Assembly: GCA_005779395.1 (NCBI GenBank)
Contig: SXJP01000026.1
Location: forward strand, 1 to 47,298
Source: Actinomycetota bacterium
Lineage (GTDB): Bacteria; Actinomycetota; Acidimicrobiia; IMCC26256; PALSA-610
Length of the DNA stretch: 47,298 nt
Reading direction: 5' to 3'
In this document: positions 34,773-43,190 of the stretch, piece after piece
Position numbering within the stretch: the stretch's first letter is position 1
How the letters are laid out: each line of letters starts with the position of its first letter
Position numbers and translations under genes: made by a program
The notes under the pieces: generated by a model
The model's database searches: none
Seen by the model: only the letters and a program-made list of their open reading frames with translations
What the model was told of the DNA's origin: nothing

Positions 34773-35825
34773 GTGAGTGGTGCCCTCGAAGGCCTTGGTC
34801 TCGACAGCGATGTCCTCGCTTTAGCTTCGCAGGAGAAACAGGACCTCGTACTGGGCAGGATTACCCGAGTCGATCGCGGCATGTACAACGTCGCGACACA
34901 GTCTGATGCAAAGCGTGCAACCCTTAGTAGCGCGCTGACGGCACAGCCAGCGCCTGAGGAACGCCCGGCAATAGGCGACTGGGTGCTTCTAGATGCCGAG
35001 GACGTAATAGAGGTCGTCTTGCAACGGCGTTCAGCGTTTCGGCGTGGAGATGCCGACCGCCTGCGCGCGCAGGTCGTAGCAGCAAATATCGATGTCGTAT
35101 TTGTTGTTCATGCGGTGAACGATGAGCCGAATTTTCGGCGTCTCGAACGTGAGCTTGCACTCGCATGGGAGAGCGGGGCGACACCAGTAATTGTGCTGAC
35201 GAAATCCGACGACTGCGACGATGCAATTGCGCTAAGTCAGAGATTTATTGCGGTCGCACAAGACGTAGAGGTCGTGGTTACGAGCGCTCATCAAAGACGC
35301 GGACTTGAGGATCTCGTGCGCTTCGCTCGACCGAACCGGACGGTGACGTTCATCGGAGCGTCAGGCGTTGGGAAGTCGAGCCTCGTCAATGCTCTTTTGG
35401 ATGAGGCTGTGCAGGAGGTCAAGCCGGTACGCGAGTCGGATGGCCGCGGTCGGCACACGACGACCCATAGGGAGCTGTTCTCGCTAACCGGCGGTGGCGT
35501 CTTGATCGACACGCCAGGATTGCGCTCACTCGGAATGTGGCAGTCAGATGCTGGCATCGCCAAGGTATTCGCCGACATTCAGTCGCTAGCGCAAGGCTGC
35601 AGGTTCTCCGACTGCGCCCACGAAATCGAGCCAGGGTGTGCCGTGATGGCAGCGGCATCTGTTGGCGAAATCGACCCTGCTCGTATCGCGAATTACAAGG
35701 CGATGCTCGCAGAACTCGATTCGCTCGATCGCGAGTCCGAGGTGCGCTCACGCCTAGACAAGCAGCGACGAAGCAAATTATTCAGTCGCGCTGCTGAGAC
35801 GCAGCGCCAGCCGACGCTGCCATGA
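34773..35825 (+). CDS. rsgA: RsgA, ribosome small-subunit GTPase
   Basis: 350 residues. An N-terminal OB fold is followed by a circularly permuted GTPase domain: G4 LTKSD comes before G1 GASGVGKSS (about 195-203) and the G3 DTPGLRS. The C-terminal zinc site is in CRFSDCAHEIEPGC. RsgA checks late 30S maturation. It starts at a GTG, and ends three bases before the stop of the convergent ACT-domain gene. Confidence 0.95.
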   Translation: MSGALEGLGLDSDVLALASQEKQDLVLGRITRVDRGMYNVATQSDAKRATLSSALTAQPAPEERPAIGDWVLLDAEDVIEVVLQRRSAFRRGDADRLRAQVVAANIDVVFVVHAVNDEPNFRRLERELALAWESGATPVIVLTKSDDCDDAIALSQRFIAVAQDVEVVVTSAHQRRGLEDLVRFARPNRTVTFIGASGVGKSSLVNALLDEAVQEVKPVRESDGRGRHTTTHRELFSLTGGGVLIDTPGLRSLGMWQSDAGIAKVFADIQSLAQGCRFSDCAHEIEPGCAVMAAASVGEIDPARIANYKAMLAELDSLDRESEVRSRLDKQRRSKLFSRAAETQRQPTLP

Positions 35826-35828
35826 ACC

Positions 35829-36464
35829 TCAGGGCAGGCGAGTGACGATTCTGCCTAGGGCTAGGAGTTGTAGGCGTTCTCTTGCTCGGAAAGGCGGTGT
35901 TTCGCGCCCTACCAACAGTGACGAGCCATCTCCGAGCGGCGCTACTAAGAGGTCGTCGGGACCAACACGTCCTGCTGCTACAAGCGGCGAAGCGCTCGTG
36001 CCAGCGGCGAGCGCCAGCAAGTTCGAGGTTTCCGGCGCGGTACCAGCAGTAGCTGCGACAACACCCGAACGAATCACACCAGCCCAGTCTGCTCCGAATT
36101 CCTCAGCGACACGGTCTACGAGAGTCTTGTCGAGTTCATCGGAATCCAAGAGTGCTTCGACCGTGACTAGTCCGTCGAGGCGCGGATCGCTAAACGTCTC
36201 TACGATGACAAACTGTTCGACCTTGGCGCCATCTACTTCGCCGACTTCGCGGATCAGCAGGTCTAAAAGCGACCCATTTGAGAGTACGACAAAGAACTCG
36301 TCGACAGCGACATTTTCGCCGCGCTCGAGGACGTCGATGCCAACTATGTCGGCACCGAGTGATCCGATTCGAGACGCCACAAGCCCAAGCGCTCCTGGGC
36401 GGTCAGGAAGCCAGACGCGAATTCTGAGTCGAATCTCACCCGGTTCATCTGCCACGCGAGGCAC
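35829..36464 (-). CDS. ACT-domain protein, probable amino-acid-sensing regulator
   Basis: About 211 residues. An ACT domain is visible near residues 10-85 (RIRVWLPDRPGALGLVASRIGSLGADIVGIDVLER), followed by a second alpha/beta region without catalytic motifs. ACT domains bind small ligands such as amino acids. The reading frame can be extended to 36545, but that extension runs through the start of nadD; the GTG at 36464 is preferred. It then lies only three bases from the divergent nadD start. No enzyme domain is attached, so its target is unknown. Confidence 0.78.
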   Translation of the reverse strand: MPRVADEPGEIRLRIRVWLPDRPGALGLVASRIGSLGADIVGIDVLERGENVAVDEFFVVLSNGSLLDLLIREVGEVDGAKVEQFVIVETFSDPRLDGLVTVEALLDSDELDKTLVDRVAEEFGADWAGVIRSGVVAATAGTAPETSNLLALAAGTSASPLVAAGRVGPDDLLVAPLGDGSSLLVGRETPPFRARERLQLLALGRIVTRLP

Positions 36465-36467
36465 ACT

Positions 36468-37064
36468 ATGGCAATGATCGAACAGCCTCGGCCGAAAAAA
36501 CTCGGCATCTTCGGTGGAACCTTCGATCCGCCGCATTTTGGTCACGTGCAGATATGTAAGGCCGCGGTGAAGTCGCTATCACTAGACGAGTTGGTTGTGG
36601 TTGTGGCGAACGACCCATGGCAGAAGAGCGCGACGGTACAGGCCACTGCTCCTGACCGACTCGCAATGGCGAAAGCAGCATTCGACACGATCGACCGCGT
36701 CACGGTTAGCGACATCGAGATCTTGCGCGGTGGCAGGTCGTACATGATCGAGACGCTTGAAGCCTTCGCTTCGACTGAACATGAGATGTACCTGATCCTC
36801 GGCGATGACGCAGCGAGCAAGTTGTCGACATGGCATCGAGCAGCCGACCTAGCGGAACTTGCGACTGTTGCAGCAGTAGCCCGCGGTGGCGAACTTTCCC
36901 TTCCGGGGCCACCTTTCCGGTGCTTAACGATTGATGTCGAAAGGTTTGACTGTCAGTCATCGCAAATAAGGGAAATGGTTGCGAGCGGTGACCCGATCGG
37001 CAACTTTGTTCCTGCAGAAGTGATCCTCGAAGTCGCGCAACGCCATCTCTACACTTCGGCGTAA
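36468..37064 (+). CDS. nadD: Nicotinate-nucleotide adenylyltransferase
   Basis: 198 residues. It adenylates nicotinate mononucleotide in NAD synthesis. The nucleotidyltransferase signature GGTFDPPHFGH is at residues 16-26, and the C-terminal SSQIREMVASGD matches the ISSTxIR motif. An ATG two codons downstream (36474) is an alternative start. It begins nadD-LytR_C protein-rsfS, a typical actinobacterial order; the next ATG overlaps its stop by one base. Confidence 0.96.
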   Translation: MAMIEQPRPKKLGIFGGTFDPPHFGHVQICKAAVKSLSLDELVVVVANDPWQKSATVQATAPDRLAMAKAAFDTIDRVTVSDIEILRGGRSYMIETLEAFASTEHEMYLILGDDAASKLSTWHRAADLAELATVAAVARGGELSLPGPPFRCLTIDVERFDCQSSQIREMVASGDPIGNFVPAEVILEVAQRHLYTSA

Positions 37065-38254
37065 TGGTCTTCGAGAGCGACATCGCACCACCTGTCGTCG
37101 AGGTCACGCGTCAGCCAGACAGCCGACGCGAACGACTCAAGAAGGATCGGACCCGCCGGGTGGCTGTGATGCTGGTAGCCGCAATTGCCGGAACGGTCGC
37201 AGGTGTCGTGAGCAAGCAGCCGACGACTCCAGGCGCTAGCACCACGGTGCCGAACTCGACTACTTCGTCACCGCACGTCGATGAATTCGCGACTCTCTTC
37301 ATCGGGCATCGAACCAATAGCGGCACACTCGATTTCGCAATCATCTTTGGGGTCGATCCAACGAGAGCCGATAGCGGTGTCGCGTTGTTGATCCCGCCAG
37401 AAACGATGGTCCAGGTCCCGGCGTTGCAAACTCAGGTGCTCGAAGATCTGCCAGCGATCGCAGACGATGACATCCTTGTTCTGACGATCATGAACGCCAC
37501 GGGCATCCGTATCGATAACGCGATCATCGCTAACGACACGGCTTTCGCGAAGCTCTTAGCTCCAGCAGAACCGCTCACGGTCGAGTTGAGAAGCGGCGTG
37601 CGTATCGATGACGACGAAGGCACTCTCGGCTACCCGAGCGGCACGCACGAGTTAGCGGCGACAGAGGCCTACCGCGCCCTTCTAGGGTCCGAGCCGGATG
37701 GCTCGCTTGCTCACCTTGTAACGGTGCAGGCAGTGATGGCTGGCTGGTTGGATCGTCTTGCCAATCCAAAGATTGCCAAAGCTACGACCGCGGTCAACGA
37801 GAACGCAGGCCTTTTGTCAGCGGTCGGCGGTGACGCTGTGTTTTGGACCTTGCCTGTTGAACTCGTTGATGCCGGAGAACGTGAGCAGTTCCGTTTACTC
37901 GACGAGGACTTATTGGATCTCGTTGTATCGAAGTTCGGTGCAGCAGCCCTTAGCGGCGGAACTCGCCCGAGGGCACAGTTGCGCAACGGCACAGGGACGG
38001 TTGGAATCACACAGGCTGCTTCCCACTTCGTGATCCCGATCGGCATTGAGGTCGCGTTCACCGACAACGTTGTTGGTTTCGGGCAAAAGAAAACGACGGT
38101 GATCTACTACAGATCTGCGGACGAAGCATCGGCGAATGCCGTTGTAAAGGCTTTAGGTGTTGGCTCGGCGGTTCAGGCCGATCGAGATATAGATGTAGTC
38201 GATTTAGCGGTTGTCCTAGGCGCCGATTTCGAGGCGAAGCATCTGAGCAAGTAG
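37064..38254 (+). CDS. Membrane-anchored LCP-like/LytR_C-domain protein, degenerate
   Basis: 396 residues. A basic cytosolic start, one transmembrane helix at about 33-49 (VAVMLVAAIAGTVAGVV), a Ser/Thr-rich linker, an LCP-like domain (about 75-290) and a C-terminal LytR_C domain (from about 305, RAQLRNGTGTVGI). LCP enzymes attach glycopolymers to peptidoglycan using conserved arginines and aspartates. Here the matching segments read SGTLDFAII where LCP has SRSDTM, and LLIPPETMVQVP where LCP has IPRD. The key arginines therefore appear lost, and a non-catalytic role is likely. Position between nadD and rsfS is normal for LytR_C proteins. Confidence 0.75.
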   Translation: MVFESDIAPPVVEVTRQPDSRRERLKKDRTRRVAVMLVAAIAGTVAGVVSKQPTTPGASTTVPNSTTSSPHVDEFATLFIGHRTNSGTLDFAIIFGVDPTRADSGVALLIPPETMVQVPALQTQVLEDLPAIADDDILVLTIMNATGIRIDNAIIANDTAFAKLLAPAEPLTVELRSGVRIDDDEGTLGYPSGTHELAATEAYRALLGSEPDGSLAHLVTVQAVMAGWLDRLANPKIAKATTAVNENAGLLSAVGGDAVFWTLPVELVDAGEREQFRLLDEDLLDLVVSKFGAAALSGGTRPRAQLRNGTGTVGITQAASHFVIPIGIEVAFTDNVVGFGQKKTTVIYYRSADEASANAVVKALGVGSAVQADRDIDVVDLAVVLGADFEAKHLSK

Positions 38255-38276
38255 CAGTATCCGCGAATTTGTCTGA

Positions 38277-38645
38277 ATGATGGAGCTAAATATCGAACCT
38301 CAAGCAAAAGCAAGGCTTGCCGCCGAAGCAGCGGCAGCGAAGTTGGGACAAGACATCGTGATTCTCGATGTTGGCGATGTCATCGGCATCACCGACGCGT
38401 TCGTGGTGTGTAGTGCATCCAACACGCGTGCGGTTCGCACCATCGTCGAAGAGATCGAAGAGCAACTCAGGGTCCTAGCTGACGCTCGCCCGCGTTCGAT
38501 CGAGGGTCTCGACACAGCGAGTTGGGTGTTGCTCGACTTCGGCGACATAGTGGTGCATGTCTTTCTCACTGAAACTCGTGAGTTCTACGACCTTGAGAGA
38601 TTGTGGGCCGACGTGCCGCGAGAAGAACTCATCAGCGAACGCTGA
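38277..38645 (+). CDS. rsfS: Ribosomal silencing factor RsfS
   Basis: 122 residues, normal length. RsfS binds L14 on the 50S subunit and blocks joining to 30S when nutrients fall. Typical segments are VILDVGDVIGITDAFVVCSASNTRAV and GLDTASWVLLDFGDIVVHVF, ending in FYDLERLW. Two adjacent ATGs (38277, 38280) are possible starts. The last 171 bases overlap the end of a gene on the other strand. Confidence 0.96.
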   Translation: MMELNIEPQAKARLAAEAAAAKLGQDIVILDVGDVIGITDAFVVCSASNTRAVRTIVEEIEEQLRVLADARPRSIEGLDTASWVLLDFGDIVVHVFLTETREFYDLERLWADVPREELISER

Positions 38646-39278
38646 TTTTCGTTCGCGCTCGCGTTTTTGAGTCTGCCGAAGACACCAGAGTTGCCATACG
38701 ACCATAGGAGTCGCAATTAGCCCCAAGTAGCCGATGGCTATTTGTGAGGCGGTTGTTGATTGTTGCTTCGGCGTAGCCATCGGGCTGGCAGCCCCGCTAG
38801 CGCCTCCCTGCTGCTCTGCGAGAACGGGACTTGCTGGCGTTACTTCGACGCTGAACATGAGTTCACGACTGAAGCTGTTGAGGAGTGGTGACTCGCCGAG
38901 AATCAGCGTGGTCTCTGCGTTCACGGTCGTAACGATTAGGCCGAGGTCGTGAACTCCGATCGTGTCAATGGGAGCGTTCACGCTGAACTTGATGAGTTCT
39001 TGCTCCCCTGGAGCGAGTTCGATCTGTCGGTAGTCGGGCTTCACCCAGTCTGGAAACTCGCCTGACCCACGAATGTCGAACGTAAGGAGGTACTGATCGG
39101 TCGTGTTATGAATTGCCGCGGTACGCCAGAAACTCGATCCGTTTTCTACGGAAATCGGACCTGTGAGATCCGAACTCGTGAGCGAAAATGGCGCATCATC
39201 GGCGGCGTAAGCCGGTGCTGTATTTGCGAAGCAGGAGACAAGCAAAGCCACCAGGGCATATAGGTGGCGCTTGTCCAT
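38475..39278 (-). CDS. Secreted, C-terminally membrane-anchored protein of unknown function
   Basis: 267 residues, not a recognised family. A signal peptide (about 1-25, YALVALLVSCFANTAPAYA) is followed by a beta-rich outer domain in which DQYLLTFDIRGSGEFPDW and APGEQELIKFSVNAP resemble an Ig-like fold. A linker rich in Gly, Ala, Ser and Thr comes next, then one transmembrane helix near 183-202 (IAIGYLGLIATPMVVWQLW) and a basic KRERERK stop-transfer. The final 57 codons are read antisense to rsfS, since no stop occurs earlier; the C-terminal tail may thus be a by-product of that overlap. The ACTCAG/CTGAGT arms at 39281-39302 flank its start. Confidence 0.72.
   Translation of the reverse strand: MDKRHLYALVALLVSCFANTAPAYAADDAPFSLTSSDLTGPISVENGSSFWRTAAIHNTTDQYLLTFDIRGSGEFPDWVKPDYRQIELAPGEQELIKFSVNAPIDTIGVHDLGLIVTTVNAETTLILGESPLLNSFSRELMFSVEVTPASPVLAEQQGGASGAASPMATPKQQSTTASQIAIGYLGLIATPMVVWQLWCLRQTQKRERERKSAFADEFFSRHVGPQSLKVVELTSFSEKDMHHYVAEVEQHPTRCVETLDRTRASVS
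38635..38668 (+). terminator. Weak hairpin at the end of rsfS
   Basis: GCGAACG (38635-38641) pairs with CGTTCGC (38650-38656), with a loop of eight bases, and a five-T run lies eight bases later (38664-38668). The stem starts inside the last codons of rsfS. The distance to the T-run makes it a poor intrinsic terminator. Confidence 0.25.
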
Positions 39279-39330
39279 CTACTCAGATCGGCACTACTGA
39301 GTGGGTTCGAAGGGCGAGATAGAAATGTAG

Positions 39331-40089
39331 CTATTGGGCATAGGTGCGCACTAGTCGCAGTACTTCGTCGAAGTCCGGCCCTGAGCCAACAAGGCTTGTC
39401 TCATTCGGGTAGACGCGCCGGGCGGCAACAGCGCACAATTCGATTGCAGATCCGCGAATAGTCGTTGCTGGCTGACTCTCTGGTTCGAAGTGCCAAGACT
39501 GCCCGGCCGGACCCATGAGATCGAAATCGACTGGACCGAATAGAGACTTACCTGCTCGTGCGAATGCATAGGGGAGAGTCCGCCAGGCCAGGCGAGCAAT
39601 GTGTTCGAGTCTGTCTGTCGGGGCAAGGGTAATGCCGAGTGCATGCGCAACGTCACCGGTATGGATCCAAGTTTCAGCGATGCGTGTCGTAGCGAGGGTA
39701 CGAGGTGCGAGCGTTCCTGCAACCCATGTGAGCCTTGCTTTAGGGTCCGCCGACCCGAGTGCTTCGAGCATCGTTGTGGCCGAAGTCTGCCAGCGATCGA
39801 GCAATGCCGGTCCGGTGAGCCCTCGTTCGGACGCGACTTGGATGTCGGCAGCGTCATCTATCGATACTGGTAGCCGCGTCGCGTTCGGCATTTCTTGGAT
39901 GAAACTTGTGAAGCGGTTCTCTGCGCTCGCTCGAGCGAGATCGTTAGTTTGTGCCAAGTGAATTACGACATCGGCGACGTCCCAACCGTCGCAACGTGTC
40001 GGCAAATGCCAATCGGCTTCGCTAAGAGGTTCGAGTACGTGGTCTAGCTCGGTTAGCTGATCGGCGAGAGCGTGAAGAGTGGACTGCAT
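39331..40089 (-). CDS. DinB/maleylpyruvate-isomerase-like protein, TIGR03084-like
   Basis: 252 residues. A four-helix DinB-like domain with candidate metal ligands H44 (VVIHLAQTND) and the E-x3-H of RIAETWIHTGD. The opening LEPLSEADWHLPTRCDGWDV is the family signature in actinobacteria. Some relatives are mycothiol-dependent isomerases or S-transferases, but most have no known reaction. GGAAGG lies just before the ATG. It is preceded on the minus strand by a lipoprotein gene 39 bases away and may share its transcript. Confidence 0.8.
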   Translation of the reverse strand: MQSTLHALADQLTELDHVLEPLSEADWHLPTRCDGWDVADVVIHLAQTNDLARASAENRFTSFIQEMPNATRLPVSIDDAADIQVASERGLTGPALLDRWQTSATTMLEALGSADPKARLTWVAGTLAPRTLATTRIAETWIHTGDVAHALGITLAPTDRLEHIARLAWRTLPYAFARAGKSLFGPVDFDLMGPAGQSWHFEPESQPATTIRGSAIELCAVAARRVYPNETSLVGSGPDFDEVLRLVRTYAQ

Positions 40090-40128
40090 TGACCTTCCGT
40101 TGCCTTGGGGATTTTTGGAAAACCGACG

Positions 40129-40914
40129 TTATTCGTTCGGACTGCCCAGTGGTCCAAGACCTGTTCCCCGCGGCACCGTGTCGACACTGATGAGTTCTTC
40201 GACTCCGCTCCCGCCAGACACCTTGATCGCAAGCACAAGACCAACGCCGCGCGCGTAGAGCTTGTATTCCTGAACGTCGGGCTCAATGGGTACGAGGTCC
40301 TTCGTGAGCACGGCGTTATCGAACTTGCCGTAAGCGCTCTCGACCATTTCCGTGGTGCTCAATACCTCGGCACGATCTTCGGCGTGGCCTTTGTAGTACT
40401 CCTGTCGGTATGCCATCCCGGCGGCTGGCTTCGCGGGCATGATGATTCCAGGGATCGCGCCGTCGACACCGGCCTCCCATGAACCTTCCTTCGTCACGAC
40501 TTTGCCGTTTTCGAACTCTGCGGTGTCTTCGCCGAGATACCAGACGTTTCCATTGTCGTCTTGCGCGTACCAGTCGAACGTGTCTTCGATGATTTCGCCA
40601 TCGAGCGTGACTGTGTCTCGCACGACACGAGCAACGACGCCGTTAGCGATTTTTCGTGTCGCGCTAGTCGCTACGAGCACCACTTCTTGGACTGTGCCGT
40701 CTGGATCTACTTCCTCGAACGACCAGCGCGTTCCGGGCTTTAGGGGGAAGTAAGGGTTGGTGATGTCACTAGAGAAGTCAGCGGGGTCGAGCTTGTGCGG
40801 CTCAGCGCCTTGGGGGAGTTTGTTCTCGTTGGCATCGGCGCATGCGGAAAAACTGGCGACCGATACAACGGCGACTAGCGCAACAGCGAGGCGCGATACA
40901 AGAGTTCTGAACAT
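40129..40914 (-). CDS. Lipoprotein of unknown function
   Basis: 261 residues with a lipoprotein signal peptide: a hydrophobic core (LAVALVAVVSVASF) ending in FSAC, with C25 as the probable lipid-modified residue. The mature part begins with a flexible acidic linker, then SDITNPYFPLKPGTRWSFEE, a segment I recognise from uncharacterised bacterial exported proteins, and continues as an all-beta domain. GGAGG precedes the ATG. The gene is divergent from the carboxyltransferase gene; the 87 bases between hold both promoters. The function is unknown. Confidence 0.75.
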   Translation of the reverse strand: MFRTLVSRLAVALVAVVSVASFSACADANENKLPQGAEPHKLDPADFSSDITNPYFPLKPGTRWSFEEVDPDGTVQEVVLVATSATRKIANGVVARVVRDTVTLDGEIIEDTFDWYAQDDNGNVWYLGEDTAEFENGKVVTKEGSWEAGVDGAIPGIIMPAKPAAGMAYRQEYYKGHAEDRAEVLSTTEMVESAYGKFDNAVLTKDLVPIEPDVQEYKLYARGVGLVLAIKVSGGSGVEELISVDTVPRGTGLGPLGSPNE

Positions 40915-40989
40915 GGTTCCTCCCTCGTCGAAGCCAAGCTAGGGCGCCAACCTCTAGACACAAAGCGGGTCACGCACGGGCTTAGCAAC

Positions 40990-40995
40990 TAGACA
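40990..40995 (+). promoter_or_regulatory. Putative -10 box of a leaderless promoter (TAGACA)
   Basis: TAGACA is followed by exactly six bases and the GTG of the carboxyltransferase gene at 41002. The last base is A instead of T, but the next base is T. No ribosome-binding site precedes the GTG. Confidence 0.35.
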
Positions 40996-41001
40996 TGGTT
41001 C

Positions 41002-42810
41002 GTGTATTCCGTTTGCTCACCAATGCCTGCGACAGTTATCTCAATCGATGTAGTCGTAGGCCAGATTGTTGCTGCTGGTCAAGGGTTGGTAGTCCTCGAA
41101 TCCATGAAGATGGAACACGTCGTCGTAGCGACAAGTAGTGGAATCGTGAGCACGATCGCAGTGTCTCTCGGCGACACGATCGCGGCAGACGCTCTGCTCG
41201 TACAACTTGGCGACACGGACGCGATTGCGCAGACTGTGTTGTCAGATACCAAGGCAGTTGATGGCGCGAAGGCGGTCCGCGCGGATCTTGCTCAAGTGAT
41301 CGAGCGACACGAAATCGGACTCGATGCTGCGAGACCAGATGCTGTCGCCAAACGGGTGGCGAAGGGCCAACGTACGGCGCGTGAAAATATCCTCGATCTA
41401 CTCGATGCCGGCACCTTCATTGAGTATGCGCCGCTCGTTACAGCGGCCCAACGTCGTCGCCGTACGGCCGATGAACTGCGAAGCCAGACTCCAGCAGATG
41501 GTCTTGTCGGCGGTGTTGGGACGGTCAACGGCCGGAGGGTCGTCGCGATTTCATACGACTACATGGTCCTCGCGGGTACTCAAGGTCTGTGGAATCACTT
41601 TAAGAAAGATCGTCTGTTCGAACTAGCTGAGCGCGCCGAGTTGCCTGTCGTGCTGTTTGCCGAAGGCGGTGGAGGTCGTCCTGGCGATACCGACGGCATG
41701 GGTGTGTCAGGTCTCGACTGTCTTGCGTTCAACTACTTCGCGCGCCTGTCTGGAGTCGTGCCACTGGTAGGCATCGTTTCTGGTTACTGCTTCGCCGGGA
41801 ACGCTGCGTTGCTTGGTTGCTGCGATGTAGTGATTGCCACAGAGAACTCGAATATCGGTATGGGCGGTCCAGCGATGATCGAAGGCGGCGGTCTCGGCAC
41901 TTTCGAGCCTAAGGAGATCGGGCCTGCACCAGTGCAGGTAGCAAGTGGCGTGATCGATGTGCTTGTCGCAGACGAGGCTGATGCGGTCGCTGTCGCGAAG
42001 AAATATCTGGAGTTTTTTGGAAAATCGACGACTGAGTTTTCGTGTGTCGATCAACTGGAGTTGCGTGACGTCATCCCGGAGAGCCGGACGCGCGCATACG
42101 ACGTTCATGCCGTCGTTGACCGATTGTTTGATGCCAATTCAGTACTTGAGCTTCGTGCAGGGTTCGCGCAAGGCATGGTGACGGCAATAGCGCGCGTCGA
42201 AGGCAACGCGATCGGCGTGGTGGCTAACAACCCGATGCATCTTGGCGGAGCGATCGATTCCGACGGGGCAGACAAGGCTGCGCGCTTCATGCAACTGTGC
42301 GATGCATTCGGCCTGCCGCTGATTTTTTTGTGCGATACGCCCGGTTTTATGGTCGGCCCAGATTCCGAAGCGAGTGGTGCAGTGCGACACATGAGCAGGT
42401 TGTTCGTAACCGGCGCAAACTTGAATGTCCCCGTTGGCACCATCGTGTTGCGCAAGGGCTATGGGCTAGGTGCACAGGCGATGGCGGCTGGATCTTTCAA
42501 GGCACCTATTTTCTGTGTCGCATGGCCGACAGGAGAGTTCGGCGGCATGAATCTGCAGGGCGCCGTGCGTCTTGGGATGAAACGCGAACTCGATGCGATC
42601 GCAGACGACGACGAGCGCGCAGCGACATTCGACACGATGGTCGAGAGAATGTACGAGGTCGGCAAGGCAGTCAATGTTGCAACGCACTTCGAGATCGATG
42701 ACGTGATCGATCCTGCGGACTCCCGCCGATGGATCACAACGCTCCTTTGTGGCGACGCGAGTGAGGCGAAGCGGCGTGGTATTAGAAGGGCGTTTATAGA
42801 TACGTGGTAA
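41002..42810 (+). CDS. Biotinyl-domain/carboxyltransferase fusion of an acyl-CoA carboxylase
   Basis: 602 residues. The N-terminal ~72 residues are a biotinyl (BCCP) domain with the target lysine K36 in ESMKMEH. The rest is a carboxyltransferase of the AccD/PccB type, with two crotonase-like halves: GTQGLWNHFKKDRLFELAER and VVLFAEGGGGRPGDTDG in the first, and LCDTPGFMVGPDSEASG with LRKGYGLGAQAMAAG in the second. It would move carboxyl from biotin to an acyl-CoA. Biotin carboxylase is usually the domain joined to BCCP, and none is in the window, so that subunit must come from elsewhere. The substrate (acetyl-, propionyl- or another acyl-CoA) is not clear. Confidence 0.88.
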   Translation: MYSVCSPMPATVISIDVVVGQIVAAGQGLVVLESMKMEHVVVATSSGIVSTIAVSLGDTIAADALLVQLGDTDAIAQTVLSDTKAVDGAKAVRADLAQVIERHEIGLDAARPDAVAKRVAKGQRTARENILDLLDAGTFIEYAPLVTAAQRRRRTADELRSQTPADGLVGGVGTVNGRRVVAISYDYMVLAGTQGLWNHFKKDRLFELAERAELPVVLFAEGGGGRPGDTDGMGVSGLDCLAFNYFARLSGVVPLVGIVSGYCFAGNAALLGCCDVVIATENSNIGMGGPAMIEGGGLGTFEPKEIGPAPVQVASGVIDVLVADEADAVAVAKKYLEFFGKSTTEFSCVDQLELRDVIPESRTRAYDVHAVVDRLFDANSVLELRAGFAQGMVTAIARVEGNAIGVVANNPMHLGGAIDSDGADKAARFMQLCDAFGLPLIFLCDTPGFMVGPDSEASGAVRHMSRLFVTGANLNVPVGTIVLRKGYGLGAQAMAAGSFKAPIFCVAWPTGEFGGMNLQGAVRLGMKRELDAIADDDERAATFDTMVERMYEVGKAVNVATHFEIDDVIDPADSRRWITTLLCGDASEAKRRGIRRAFIDTW

Positions 42811-42934
42811 CCAACCAAAATTCGCTTGGCATCGGGCGCGGCTGCGTGGCGGTTCTAAGATGGGACTCTGAGATTCCCTGCGTTGCGACCCGATCGAGTG
42901 GTTGCTAGCGAGACAAGAAGATTGAAAGGCCATT

Positions 42935-43138
42935 ATGGCTAAACAACGCACTACTTTCGACAAGCTTCAAAAGGAACGCAATCGCAAGGCTAAGCAGGCT
43001 GCAAAACGTGACCGTCGCCAGGGTGAAAGCGGCACGGCAGGATCACCTGTATACGACGACAATGGCATTTTGTTGGGCACGGTAGGCGAGGACGGGGAAC
43101 TAGTTCCATACGTCCCAGAGAGCCAAATTCTCGACTGA
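42935..43138 (+). CDS. Small basic protein of unknown function
   Basis: 67 residues. The first 33 are a very basic helix (TFDKLQKERNRKAKQAAKRD), suited to binding RNA, ribosomes or acidic partners. The rest is a small acidic segment with YDDNGILLGTVGEDGEL. Such short proteins recur in actinobacteria without an assigned role. GAAAGG lies seven bases before the ATG, and a TAAGAT at 42856 may be its -10. It seems to stand alone between the carboxyltransferase and protease genes. Confidence 0.7.
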   Translation: MAKQRTTFDKLQKERNRKAKQAAKRDRRQGESGTAGSPVYDDNGILLGTVGEDGELVPYVPESQILD

Positions 43139-43190
43139 TTCAAACTAGCCATTTGCACCTTTTGACTGGTTTGGTACTTGTGCTTGGGGG

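Noticed and set aside
35842..36477. Plus-strand open frame of 211 codons opposite the ACT-domain gene
   Set aside because: It is antisense to a gene with a clear domain, its translation is serine/arginine-rich without any motif, and it has no ribosome-binding site.
42826..42861. TTGGCA and TAAGAT as a promoter for the 67-residue protein
   Set aside because: The spacer is 24 bases, too long; only the -10-like TAAGAT is mentioned as a possibility.
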